NCBI RefSeq assembly: GCF_029227915.1 | Contig: NC_079887.1 | Span: 5,146,001 to 5,210,000 of the forward strand | Direction: 5' to 3' | From: Hydractinia symbiolongicarpus | Taxonomy: Eukaryota; Cnidaria; Hydrozoa; Anthoathecata; Hydractiniidae | Length of the DNA: 64,000 nucleotides | Shown: in pieces, positions 10,901 to 24,001 of the stretch | How positions within the stretch are numbered: position 1 is the stretch's first letter | Layout of the letters: each line of letters opens with the position of its first letter | Position numbers and translations under genes: made by a program | Notes under the pieces: generated by a model | Databases searched by the model: none | The model's input: only the letters and a program-made list of their open reading frames with translations | Told to the model about the DNA's origin: nothing

Positions 10901-13253
10901 GTAAAAATGACTTATTTATCTAAATTTTTAAATGAAGCGCTACCACAGCGCCCAGTGTAATCGCTGAGTCCCGGCAATCATGTCAAATTAATAAGAATGT
11001 TATTTCTTGAAGTCCAGTTGTCTCACTTATAATATTTATAACGTCACAGTCCAAATCAGTTCAATTAAGTCCCACAGTCAATCGTTTCACTGTTAAAAGC
11101 GATGCAACCTAGTAATACCAGAAAAATATCGCTAAATACATGTTGGTACGAGTATGTGACGCAACCCTTGTAACTGAAGCGGATTGATACCGATAGAAAG
11201 TCAATGAAATGTAATTCTTGAAACTGTCGCTATTTCTTCAGCGCGCAATAACGGCTAGGATTGGTCCCACAGTAAAAATGACTTATTTATCTAAATTTTT
11301 AAATGAAGCGCTACCACAGCGCCCAGTGTAATCGCTGAGTCCCGGCAATCATGTCAAATTAAAAAGAATGTTATTTCTTGGAGTCGAATTGTCTCCTTTA
11401 TCACATTTATCAGGTCACAGTCCAAAGTTAATTCAATTACGTCCCACACTCAATCGTTTCATTGTTAAAAGCGATGCAACCTAGTAATATCAGAAAAATA
11501 TCGCTAAATACATGTTGGTACGAATATGTGACCAAACCGTTGTAACTCAAACGGACTCACATCGTTAGAAAGTCAATGAAGTGTAGTATTTGAAATTGTC
11601 TCTGTTTCTTCAGCGTGCGATAACAGCTAGGATTGGTCCCATAGTAAGAAATGACTTATTTATCTAAATTTTTAAATGAAGCGCTACGACAGCGCCCAGT
11701 GTAATCGCTGAGTTTCGGCAATCATGTCAAATTAAGAAGAATGTTATTTCTTTGAATCCAATTGTCTCACTTATAACATTTATAAGGCCACAGTTCAAAA
11801 TCAGTTCAATTAAGTGCCACAGTCAATCGTTTCATTGTTAAAAGCGATGCAACATAGTAATATGAGAAAAATATTGCTAAATACATGTTGGTACGAATAT
11901 GTGACCCAATCGTTGTAAATCAAACGGGCTGACACCCTGGGAAAGTCAATGAAATGTAGTTTTTGAAACTGACACTAATTCTCCAACGCGTGATAACGGC
12001 TAGGATTGGCCCCGCAGTAAAAATTGATTTGTTAATCTAAATTTTTAAATGAAGTGCTACCACAGCGCCCAGTGTAATCGCTGAGTTGCGGCAATCATGT
12101 CAAATTAATAAGAATGTTATTTCTTGAAGTCCAATTGTCTCACTTATAATATTTATAACGTCACAGTCCAAATCAGTTCAATTAAGTCCCACAGTCAATC
12201 GTTTCACTGTTAAAAGCGATGCAACCTAGTAATACCAGGAAAATATCGCTAAATACATGTTGGTACGAGTATGTGACGCAACCCTTGTAACTGAAGCGGA
12301 TTGATACCGATAGAAAGTCAATGAAATGTAATTCTTGAAACTGTCGCTATTTCTTCAGCGCGCAATAACAGCTAGGATTGGTCCCACAGTAAAAATGACT
12401 TATTTATCTAAATTTTTAAATGAAGCGCTACCACAGCGCCCAGTGTAATCGCTGAGTCCCGGCAATCATGTCAAATTAATAAGAATGTTATTTCTTGAAG
12501 TCCAGTTGTCTCACTTATAATATTTATAACGTCACAGTCCAAATCAGTTCAATTAAGTCCCACAGTCAATCGTTTCACTGTTAAAAGCGATGCAACCTAG
12601 TAATACCAGGAAAATATCGCTAAATACATGTTGGTACGAATATGTGACCAAACCGTTGTAACTCAAACGGACTCACATCGTTAGAAAGTCAATGAAGTGT
12701 AGTATTTGAAACTGTCTCTGTTTCTTCAGCGTGCGATAACAGCTAGGATTGGTCCCATAGTAAGAAATGACTTATTTATCTAAATTTTTAAATGAAGCGC
12801 TACCACAGCGCCCAGTGTAATCGCTGAGTTTCGGCAATCATGTCAAATTAAGAAGAATGTTATTTCTTTGAATCCAATTGTCTCACTTATAACATTTATA
12901 AGGCCACAGTTCAAAATCAGTTCAATTAAGTGCCACAGTCAATCGTTTCATTGTTAAAAGCGATGCAACATAGTAATATGAGAAAAATATTGCTAAATAC
13001 ATGTTGGTACGAATATGTGACCCAATCGTTGTAAATCAAACGGGCTGACACCCTGGGAAAGTCAATGAATTGTAGTTTTTGAAACTGACGCTAATTCTCC
13101 AACGCGTGATAACGGCTAGGATTGGCCCCGCAGTAAAAATTGATTTGTTAATCTAAATTTTTAAATGAAGTGCTACCACAGCGCCCAGTGTAATCGCTGA
13201 GTTGCGGCAATCATGTCAAATTAAGAAGAATGTTATTTCTTGGAGTCCAATTG

Positions 13254-13255
13254 TG
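13254..13255. other. Out-of-phase duplication junction
   Basis: The monomer reads normally to TCCAATTGT and then jumps to GGTACGAATATGTGAC, skipping about 123 bp of a monomer. Copy A begins at 6684 with a natural left neighbour and copy B ends at 19637 with a natural right neighbour (TCTCACTTTCAC), so only this internal join is abnormal. That is the signature of the tandem-duplication breakpoint. The two parents share about one base (T) at the join. Confidence 0.85.
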
Positions 13256-16200
13256 GTACGAATATGTGACACAACCGTTGTAACTGAAGCGGATTAATAC
13301 CGTCAGAAAGTCAATGAAATGTAGTTTTTGAAACTGTCGCAATTTCTTCAGCGCGCGATAACGGCTAGGATTGGTCCCACAGTAAAAATGACTTATTTAT
13401 TTAAATTTTTTAATGAAGCGCTACCACAGCGCCCAGTGTAATCGCTGAGTTGCGGCAATCATGTTTAATTAAAAAGAATGTTATTTCTGGAGTCCAATTG
13501 TCTCACTTTCACATTTATAAGGTCATAGCCCAAAGTCAGTTCAATTAAGTCTCACAGTCAATCGTTTCATTGTTAAAAGCGATGCAACCTAGTAATAGAG
13601 GCAAAGTATCGCTAAATACATGATGGTACGAATATGTGATCAAACCGTTGTAACTCAAACGGACTGACACCGTTAGAAAGTCAATGATATGTACTTTTTG
13701 AAATTGTCGCTATATTTTCAGCGCGTTATAACGGCTAGGATTGGTCCAACAGTAAAAATTGACTTTTTTATCTAAATTTTTGAATGAAGCGCTACCACAG
13801 CGCCATGTGTAATCGCTGAGTTCCGGCAATCATGTCAAATTAATAAGAATGTTATTTCTTGAAGTCCAATTGTCTCACTTATAATATTTATAACGTCACA
13901 GTCCAAATCAGTTCAATTAAGTCCCACAGTCAATCGTTTCACTGTTAAAAGCGATGCAACCTAGTAATACCAGGAAAATATCGCTAAATACATGTTGGTA
14001 CGAGTATGTGACGCAACCCTTGTAACTGAAGCGGATTGATACCGATAGAAAGTCAATGAAATGTAATTCTTGAAACTGTCGCTATTTCTTCAGCGCGCAA
14101 TAACGGCTAGGATTGGTCCCACAGTAAAAATGACTTATTTATCTAAATTTTTAAATGAAGCGCTACCACAATACATGTTGGTACGAGTATGTGACGCAAC
14201 CCTTGTAACTGAAGCGGATTGATACCGATAGAAAGTCAATGAAATGCAATTCTTGAAACTGTCGCTATTTCTTCAGCGCGCAATAACGGCTAGGATTGGT
14301 CCCACAGTAAAAATGACTTATTTATCTAAATTTTTAAATGAAGCGCTACCACAGCGCCCAGTGTAATCGCTGAGTCCCGGCAATCATGTCAAATTAAAAA
14401 GAATGTTATTTCTTGGAGTCGAATTGTCTCCTTTATCACATTTATCAGGTCACAGTCCAAAGTTAATTCAATTACGTCCCACACTCAATCGTTTCATTGT
14501 TGAAAGCGATGCAACCTAGTAATATCAGAAAAATATCGCTAAATACATGTTGGTACGAATATGTGACCAAACCGTTGTAACTCAAACGGACTCACATCGT
14601 TAGAAAGTCAATGAAGTGTAGTATTTGAAACTGTCTCTGTTTCTTCAGCGTGCGATAACAGCTAGGATTGGTCCCATAGTAAGAAATGACTTATTTATCT
14701 AAATTTTTAAATGAAGCGCTACCACAGCGCCCAGTGTAATCGCTGAGTTTCGGCAATCATGTCAAATTAAGAAGAATGTTATTTCTTTGAATCCAATTGT
14801 CTCACTTATAACATTTATAAGGCCACAGTTCAAAATCAGTTCAATTAAGTGCCACAGTCAATCGTTTCATTGTTAAAAGCGATGCAACATAGTAATATGA
14901 GAAAAATATTGCTAAATACATGTTGGTACGAATATGTGACCCAATCGTTGTAAATCAAACGGGCTGACACCCTGGGAAAGTCAATGAAATGTAGTTTTTG
15001 AAACTGACGCTAATTCTCCAACGCGTGATAACGGCTAGGATTGGCCCCGCAGTAAAAATTGATTTGTTAATCTAAATTTTTAAATGAAGTGCTACCACAG
15101 CGCCCAGTGTAATCGCTGAGTTGCGGCAATCATGTCAAATTAAGAAGAATGTTATTTCTTGGCATCCAATTGTCTCACTTATAAAATTTATCAGCTCACA
15201 GTCCAAAGTTAGTTCAATTAAGTCCCACAGTCAATCGTTTCATTATTAAAAGCGATGCAATCTAGTAATATCTGAAAAATATCGCTAAATACATGTTGGT
15301 ACGAATATGTGACCCAATCGTTGTAACTCAAACGGACTGACACCCCTAGAAAGTCAATGAAATGTACTTCTTGAAACTGTCTCTATTTCTTCAGCGCGCG
15401 ATAACAGCTAGGGTTGGTCCCACAGTAGGAAATGACTTATTTATCTAAATTTTTAAATGAAGCGCTACCACAGCGCCCAGTGTAATCGCTGATTTCCGGC
15501 AATCACGCTAAATTAAGAAGAATATTTTTTCTTGGAGTCCAATTGTCTCATTTATCACATTTATCAGGTCACAGTCCAAAGTTAGTTCAATTAATTTCCA
15601 CAGTCAATCGTTTCATTGTTAAAAGCGATGCAACCTAGTAATATCAGAAAAATATCGCTAAATACATGGTGGTACGAATTTGTGACCCAATCATTGTAAC
15701 TCAAACGGACTCACATCGTTAGAAAGTCAATGAAGTGTAGTATTTGAAACTGTCTCTGTTTCTTCAGCGCGTGATAACGGCTAGGATTGGTCCCACAGTA
15801 AAAAATTATTTGTTAATCTAAATTTTTAAATGAAGTGCTACCACAGCGCCCAGTGTAATCGCTGAGTTGCGGCAATCATGTCAAATTAAGAAGAATGTTA
15901 TTTCTCGGAGTCCAATTGTCTCACTTTCACATTTATAAGGTCACAGCCCAAAGTCAGTTAAATTAAGTCCCACAGTCAATCGTTTCATTGTTAAAAGCGA
16001 TGCAACCTAGTAATATCAGAAAATATCGCTAAATACATGTTGGTACGAATATGTGACCAAACCGTTGTAACTCAAACGGACTCACACCGTTAGAAAGTCA
16101 ATGAAATGTACTTTTGGAAACTGTCGCTATATTTTCAGTGCGCGATAACGGCTAGGATTGGTCCCACAGTAAAAATTGACTTTCTTATCTAAATTTTTAA

Positions 16201-19200
16201 ATGAAGCGCTACCACAGCGCCCAGTGTAATCGCTGAGTTTCGGCAATCATGTCAAATTAAGAAGAATGTTATTTCTTTGAATCCAATTGTCTCACTTATA
16301 ACATTTATAAGGTCACAGTTCAAAATCAGTTCAATTAAGTGCCACAGTCAATCGTTTCACTGTTAAAAGCGATGCAACATAGTAATATGAGAAAAATATC
16401 GCTAAATACATGTTGGTACGAATATGTGACACAACCGTTGTAACTGAAGCGGATTAATACCGTCAGAAAGTCAATGAAATGTAGTTTTTGAAACTGTCGC
16501 AATTTCTTCAGCGCGCGATAACGGCTAGGATTGGTCCCACAGTAAAAATGACTTATTTATTTAAATTTTTTAATGAAGCGCTACCACAGCGCCCAGTGTA
16601 ATCGCTGAGTTGCGGCAATCATGTTTAATTAAAAAGAATGTTATTTCTGGAGTCCAATTGTCTCACTTTCACATTTATAAGGTCATAGCCCAAAGTCAGT
16701 TCAATTAAGTCTCACAGTCAATCGTTTCATTGTTAAAAGCGATGCAACCTAGTAATACCAGGAAAATATCGCTAAATACATGTTGGTACGAGTATGTGAC
16801 GCAACCCTTGTAACTGAAGCGGATTGATACCGATAGAAAGTCAATGAAATGTAATTCTTGAAACTGTCGCTATTTCTTCAGCGCGCAATAACGGCTAGGA
16901 TTGGTCCCACAGTAAAAATGACTTATTTATCTAAATTTTTAAATGAAGCGCCACCACAGCGCCCAGTGTAATCGCTGAGTCCCGGCAATCATGTCAAATT
17001 AAAAAGAATGTTATTTCTTGGAGTCGAATTGTCTCCTTTATCACATTTATCAGGTCACAGTCCAAAGTTAATTCAATTACGTCCCACACTCAATCGTTTC
17101 ATTGTTAAAAGCGATGCAACCTAGTAATATCAGAAAAATATCGCTAAATACATGTTGGTACGAGTATGTGACGCAACCCTTGTAACTGAAGCGGATTGAT
17201 ACCGATAGAAAGTCAATGAAATGTAATTCTTGAAACTGTCGCTATTTCTTCAGCGCGCAATAACGGCTAGGATTGGTCCCACAGTAAAAATGACTTATTT
17301 ATCTAAATTTTTAAATGAAGCGCTACCACAGCGCCCAGTGTAATCGCTGAGTCCCGGCAATCATGTCAAATTAATAAGAATGTTATTTCTTGAAGTCCAG
17401 TTGTCTCACTTATAATATTTATAACGTCACAGTCCAAATCAGTTCAATTAAGTCCCACAGTCAATCGTTTCACTGTTAAAAGCGATGCAACCTAGTAATA
17501 CCAGAAAAATATCGCTAAATACATGTTGGTACGAGTATGTGACGCAACCCTTGTAACTGAAGCGGATTGATACCGATAGAAAGTCAATGAAATGTAATTC
17601 TTGAAACTGTCGCTATTTCTTCAGCGCGCAATAACGGCTAGGATTGGTCCCACAGTAAAAATGACTTATTTATCTAAATTTTTAAATGAAGCGCTACCAC
17701 AGCGCCCAGTGTAATCGCTGAGTCCCGGCAATCATGTCAAATTAAAAAGAATGTTATTTCTTGGAGTCGAATTGTCTCCTTTATCACATTTATCAGGTCA
17801 CAGTCCAAAGTTAATTCAATTACGTCCCACACTCAATCGTTTCATTGTTAAAAGCGATGCAACCTAGTAATATCAGAAAAATATCGCTAAATACATGTTG
17901 GTACGAATATGTGACCAAACCGTTGTAACTCAAACGGACTCACATCGTTAGAAAGTCAATGAAGTGTAGTATTTGAAATTGTCTCTGTTTCTTCAGCGTG
18001 CGATAACAGCTAGGATTGGTCCCATAGTAAGAAATGACTTATTTATCTAAATTTTTAAATGAAGCGCTACGACAGCGCCCAGTGTAATCGCTGAGTTTCG
18101 GCAATCATGTCAAATTAAGAAGAATGTTATTTCTTTGAATCCAATTGTCTCACTTATAACATTTATAAGGCCACAGTTCAAAATCAGTTCAATTAAGTGC
18201 CACAGTCAATCGTTTCATTGTTAAAAGCGATGCAACATAGTAATATGAGAAAAATATTGCTAAATACATGTTGGTACGAATATGTGACCCAATCGTTGTA
18301 AATCAAACGGGCTGACACCCTGGGAAAGTCAATGAAATGTAGTTTTTGAAACTGACACTAATTCTCCAACGCGTGATAACGGCTAGGATTGGCCCCGCAG
18401 TAAAAATTGATTTGTTAATCTAAATTTTTAAATGAAGTGCTACCACAGCGCCCAGTGTAATCGCTGAGTTGCGGCAATCATGTCAAATTAATAAGAATGT
18501 TATTTCTTGAAGTCCAATTGTCTCACTTATAATATTTATAACGTCACAGTCCAAATCAGTTCAATTAAGTCCCACAGTCAATCGTTTCACTGTTAAAAGC
18601 GATGCAACCTAGTAATACCAGGAAAATATCGCTAAATACATGTTGGTACGAGTATGTGACGCAACCCTTGTAACTGAAGCGGATTGATACCGATAGAAAG
18701 TCAATGAAATGTAATTCTTGAAACTGTCGCTATTTCTTCAGCGCGCAATAACAGCTAGGATTGGTCCCACAGTAAAAATGACTTATTTATCTAAATTTTT
18801 AAATGAAGCGCTACCACAGCGCCCAGTGTAATCGCTGAGTCCCGGCAATCATGTCAAATTAATAAGAATGTTATTTCTTGAAGTCCAGTTGTCTCACTTA
18901 TAATATTTATAACGTCACAGTCCAAATCAGTTCAATTAAGTCCCACAGTCAATCGTTTCACTGTTAAAAGCGATGCAACCTAGTAATACCAGGAAAATAT
19001 CGCTAAATACATGTTGGTACGAATATGTGACCAAACCGTTGTAACTCAAACGGACTCACATCGTTAGAAAGTCAATGAAGTGTAGTATTTGAAACTGTCT
19101 CTGTTTCTTCAGCGTGCGATAACAGCTAGGATTGGTCCCATAGTAAGAAATGACTTATTTATCTAAATTTTTAAATGAAGCGCTACCACAGCGCCCAGTG

Positions 19201-19637
19201 TAATCGCTGAGTTTCGGCAATCATGTCAAATTAAGAAGAATGTTATTTCTTTGAATCCAATTGTCTCACTTATAACATTTATAAGGCCACAGTTCAAAAT
19301 CAGTTCAATTAAGTGCCACAGTCAATCGTTTCATTGTTAAAAGCGATGCAACATAGTAATATGAGAAAAATATTGCTAAATACATGTTGGTACGAATATG
19401 TGACCCAATCGTTGTAAATCAAACGGGCTGACACCCTGGGAAAGTCAATGAATTGTAGTTTTTGAAACTGACGCTAATTCTCCAACGCGTGATAACGGCT
19501 AGGATTGGCCCCGCAGTAAAAATTGATTTGTTAATCTAAATTTTTAAATGAAGTGCTACCACAGCGCCCAGTGTAATCGCTGAGTTGCGGCAATCATGTC
19601 AAATTAAGAAGAATGTTATTTCTTGGAGTCCAATTGT
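13255..19637. repeat. Segmental tandem duplication, copy B (6383 bp)
   Basis: This is the second copy of 6684-13254, shorter by 188 bp because of the deletion at 14170. Monomer anchors match copy A at a constant offset of 6383 from 14174 (7791 in A) to 19383 (13000 in A). It ends in normal phase. Copies A and B look almost identical, so the duplication is recent relative to most of the array. Confidence 0.9.
14170..14171. other. 188-bp deletion junction within copy B
   Basis: The sequence reads GCGCTACCACA and then ATACATGTTGGTACGAG, joining the compact dyad directly to the next anchor. Copy A has the full monomer here (7600-7787 is what is missing). The monomer between anchors 13991 and 14174 is therefore 183 bp, about half a unit. 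The parents share about one base (A) at the join. The event happened after the 6.4-kb duplication because copy A is intact. Confidence 0.85.
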
Positions 19638-22600
19638 CTCACTTTCACATTTATAAGGTCACAGCCCAAAGTCAGTTAAATTAAGTCCCACAGTCAATCG
19701 TTTCATTGTTAAAAGCGATGCAACATAGTAATATGAGAAAAATATTGCTAAATACATGTTGGTACGAATATGTGACCCAATCGTTGTAAATCAAACGGGC
19801 TGACACCCTGGGAAAGTCAATGAAATGTAGTTTTTGAAACTGACGCTAATTCTCCAACGCGTGATAACGGCTAGGATTGGCCCCGCAGTAAAAATTGATT
19901 TGTTAATCTAAATTTTTAAATGAAGTGCTACCACAGCGCCCAGTGTAATCGCTGAGTTGCGGCAATCATGTCAAATTAAGAAGAATGTTATTTCTTGGAG
20001 TCCAATTGTCTCACTTTCACATTTATAAGGTCACAGCCCAAAGTCAGTTAAATTAAGTCCCACAGTCAATCGTTTCATTGTTAAAAGCGATGCAACCTAG
20101 TAATATCAGAAAAATATCGCTAAATACATGTTGGTACGAATATGTGACCAAACCGTTGTAACTCAAACGGACTCACACCGTTAGAAAGTCAATGAAATGT
20201 ACTTTTGGAAACTGTCGCTATATTTTCAGTGCGCGATAACGGCTAGGATTGGTCCCACAGTAAAAATTGACTTTCTTATCTAAATTTTTAAATGAAGCGC
20301 TACCACAGCGCCCAGTGTAATCGCTGAGTTTCGGCAATCATGTCAAATTAAGAAGAATGTTATTTCTTTGAATCCAATTGTCTCACTTATAACATTTATA
20401 AGGTCACAGTTCAAAATCAGTTCAATTAAGTGCCACAGTCAATCGTTTCACTGTTAAAAGCGATGCAACATAGTAATATGAGAAAAATATCGCTAAATAC
20501 ATGTTGGTACGAATATGTGACACAACCGTTGTAACTGAAGCGGATTAATACCGTCAGAAAGTCAATGAAATGTAGTTTTTGAAACTGTCGCAATTTCTTC
20601 AGCGCGCGATAACGGCTAGGATTGGTCCCACAGTAAAAATGACTTATTTATTTAAATTTTTTAATGAAGCGCTACCACAGCGCCCAGTGTAATCGCTGAG
20701 TTGCGGCAATCATGTTTAATTAAAAAGAATGTTATTTCTGGAGTCCAATTGTCTCACTTTCACATTTATAAGGTCATAGCCCAAAGTCAGTTCAATTAAG
20801 TCTCACAGTCAATCGTTTCATTGTTAAAAGCGATGCAACCTAGTAATACCAGGAAAATATCGCTAAATACATGTTGGTACGAGTATGTGACGCAACCCTT
20901 GTAACTGAAGCGGATTGATACCGATAGAAAGTCAATGAAATGTAATTCTTGAAACTGTCGCTATTTCTTCAGCGCGCAATAACGGCTATTATTGGTCCCA
21001 CAGTAAAAATGACTTATTTATCTAAATTTTTAAATGAAGCGCTACCACAGCGCCCAGTGTAATCGCTGAGTCCCGGCAATCATGTCAAATTAAAAAGAAT
21101 GTTATTTCTTGGAGTCGAATTGTCTCCTTTATCACATTTATCAGGTCACAGTCCAAAGTTAATTCAATTACGTCCCACACTCAATCGTTTCATTGTTAAA
21201 AGCGATGCAACCTAGTAATATCAGAAAAATATCGCTAAATACATGTTGGTACGAGTATGTGACGCAACCCTTGTAACTGAAGCGGATTGATACCGATAGA
21301 AAGTCAATGAAATGTAATTCTTGAAACTGTCGCTATTTCTTCAGCGCGCAATAACGGCTAGGATTGGTCCCACAGTAAAAATGACTTATTTATCTAAATT
21401 TTTAAATGAAGCGCTACCACAGCGCCCAGTGTAATCGCTGAGTCCCGGCAATCATGTCAAATTAAAAAGAATGTTATTTCTTGGAGTCGAATTGTCTCCT
21501 TTATCACATTTATCAGGTCACAGTCCAAAGTTAATTCAATTACGTCCCACACTCAATCGTTTCATTGTTAAAAGCGATGCAACCTAGTAATATCAGAAAA
21601 ATATCGCTAAATACATGTTGGTACGAATATGTGACCCAATCGTTGTAAATCAAACGGGCTGACACCCTGGGAAAGTCAATGAAATGTAGTTTTTGAAACT
21701 GACGCTAATTCTCCAACGCGTGATAACGGCTAGGATTGGCCCCGCAGTAAAAATTGATTTGTTAATCTAAATTTTTAAATGAAGTGCTACCACAGCGCCC
21801 AGTGTAATCGCTGAGTTGCGGCAATCATGTCAAATTAAGAAGAATGTTATTTCTTGGCATCCAATTGTCTCACTTATAAAATTTATCAGCTCACAGTCCA
21901 AAGTTAGTTCAATTAAGTCCCGCAGTCAATCGTTTCATTATTAAAAGCGATGCAATCTAGTAATATCTGAAAAATATCGCTAAATACATGTTGGTACGAA
22001 TATGTGACCCAATCGTTGTAACTCAAACGGACTGACATCCCTAGAAAGTCAATGAAATGTACTTCTTGAAACTGTCGCTATATTTTCAGTGCGCGATAAC
22101 GGCTAGGATTGGTCCCACAGTAAAAATTGACTTTCTTATCTAAATTTTTAAATGAAGCGCTACCACAGCGCCCAGTGTAATCGCTGAGTTTCGGCAATCA
22201 TGTCAAATTAAGAAGAATGTTATTTCTTTGAATCCAATTGTCTCACATATAACATTTATAAGGTCACAGTTCAAAATCAGTTCAATTAAGTGCCACAGTC
22301 AATCGTTTCACTGTTAAAAGCGATGCAACCTAGTAATATCAGAAAAATATCGCTAAATACATGGTGGTACGAATTTGTGACACAACCGTTGTAACTGAAG
22401 CGGATTAATACCGTCAGAAAGTCAATGAAATGTAGTTTTTGAAACTGTCGCAATTTCTTCAGCGCGCGATAACGGCTAGGATTGGTCCCACAGTAAAAAT
22501 GACTTATTTATTTAAATTTTTTAATGAAGCGCTACCACAGCGCCCAGTGTAATCGCTGAGTTGCGGCAATCATGTTTAATTAAAAAGAATGTTATTGCTG

Positions 22601-23271
22601 GAGTCCAATTGTCTCACTTTCACATTTATAAGGTCATAGCCCAAAGTCAGTTCAATTAAGTCTCACAGTCAATCGTTTCATTGTTAAAAGCGATGCAACC
22701 TAGTAATACCAGGAAAATATCGCTAAATACATGTTGGTACGAGTATGTGACGCAACCCTTGTAACTGAAGCGGATTGATACCGATAGAAAGTCAATGAAA
22801 TGTAATTCTTGAAACTGTCGCTATTTCTTCAGCGTGCAATAACGGCTAGGATTGGTCCCACAGTAAAAATGACTTATTTATCTAAATTTTTAAATGAAGC
22901 GCTACCACAGCGCCCAGTGTAATCGCTGAGTCCCGGCAATCATGTCAAATTAAAAAGAATGTTATTTCTTGGAGTCGAATTGTCTCCTTTATCACATTTA
23001 TCAGGTCACAGTCCAAAGTTAATTCAATTACGTCCCACACTCAATCGTTTCATTGTTAAAAGCGATGCAACCTAGTAATATCAGAAAAATATCGCTAAAT
23101 ACATGTTGGTACGAATATGTGACCAAACCGTTGTAACTCAAACGGACTCACATCGTTAGAAAGTCAATGAAGTGTAGTATTTGAAACTGTCTCTGTTTCT
23201 TCAGCGTGCGATAACAGCTAGGATTGGTCCCATAGTAAGAAATGACTTATTTATCTAAATTTTTAAATGAA
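19638..23271. repeat. Rearranged third derivative of the 6.4-kb block
   Basis: About 20000-21450 matches 15909-17359 at an offset of 4091 (11 monomers; anchors 20127, 20500, 20870 and 21242 against 16036, 16409, 16779 and 17151). The monomers at 21614 and 21987 then match 14919 and 15292 at an offset of 6695. Hybrids follow: the monomer at 21987 switches near 22075 to the TATATTTTCAGTGCG type, and the one at 22360 begins GGTGGTACGAATTTGTG but continues ACACAACCG. The block is thus a shuffled copy made by several in-phase exchanges. There is no gene. Confidence 0.8.
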
Positions 23272-24001
23272 GCGCCACCACAGCGCCCAGTGTAATCGCT
23301 GTTTTCCGGCAATCACGTCAAATTAAGAAGAATGTTATTTCATGGAGTCCAATTGTTTCACTTACCACATTTATAAGGTCATAGTCCAATGTTAGTTCAA
23401 TTAAGTCCTTCAGTCAATCGTTTCATTGTTAAAAGCGATGCAACCTAGTAATACCAGAAAAATATCGCTAAATACATGTTGGTACGAGCATGTGACCCAA
23501 CTGTTGCAACGCAAACGAACTGACACCGTTAGAAAGTCAATGAAATGTACTTTTTGAAACTGTCGCTAATTCTTCAGCGCGCAATAACGGCTAGGATTGG
23601 TCCCACAGTAAAAGCTTGCTTAATAATCTAAATTATTAAATGAAGCGCTACCACAGCGTCCAGTGTAATCACTGAGTTCCGGCATTCAGGTCAAATTAAG
23701 AAGAATGTTATTTCTTGGAGTTCAATTGTCTTCTTTATCACATTTATCAGGTCAAAGTCCAAAGTTAGTTCAATTAAGTCCCACAGTCAATCGTTTCATT
23801 GTTAAAAGCGATACAACCTATTAATATCGGTAAGATATCACTAAATACATGTTGGTACGAATATGTGACGCAACTGTTGTAGTTGAAACGGACTGATACC
23901 GTTAGAAAGTCAATGAAATGTAGTATTTGAAACTATCTCTATTTCTTCAGCGCGCACTAAGGGCTAGGATTGGCCCCACAGTAAAAATTGACTTACTTAT
24001 T
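23272..24001. repeat. Pentamer-type monomers outside the pentamer block
   Basis: Anchors 23475 (GAGCATGTGACCCAAC, m2-like) and 23848 (GACGCAACTGTTGTAGTTG, m3-like) reproduce the order of the left-edge pentamer about 19 kb away. Monomers just downstream (24221 m5-like, 24594 m1-like) continue it into the 11-mer. This links the two blocks by descent. Confidence 0.75.

Larger units (their letters stand above)
6684..13254. repeat. Segmental tandem duplication, copy A (6571 bp)
   Basis: This 6.57-kb stretch is repeated at 13255-19637. Offsets checked at many points are 6571 up to the partner of 7599 and 6383 afterwards. Rare private variants are shared, for example ATGCAATTCTTG (7861/14244), TTCTCGGAG (9520/15903 area), GAAGCGCCACC (10563/16946 area), GAAATTGTCTCTG (11592/17975 area) and CAATGAATTGTAG (13063/19446). 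I noticed no substitution between copies in the stretches compared. It contains 17 full monomers plus a truncated last one. The left edge is in normal monomer phase; the right edge is not. Confidence 0.9.
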
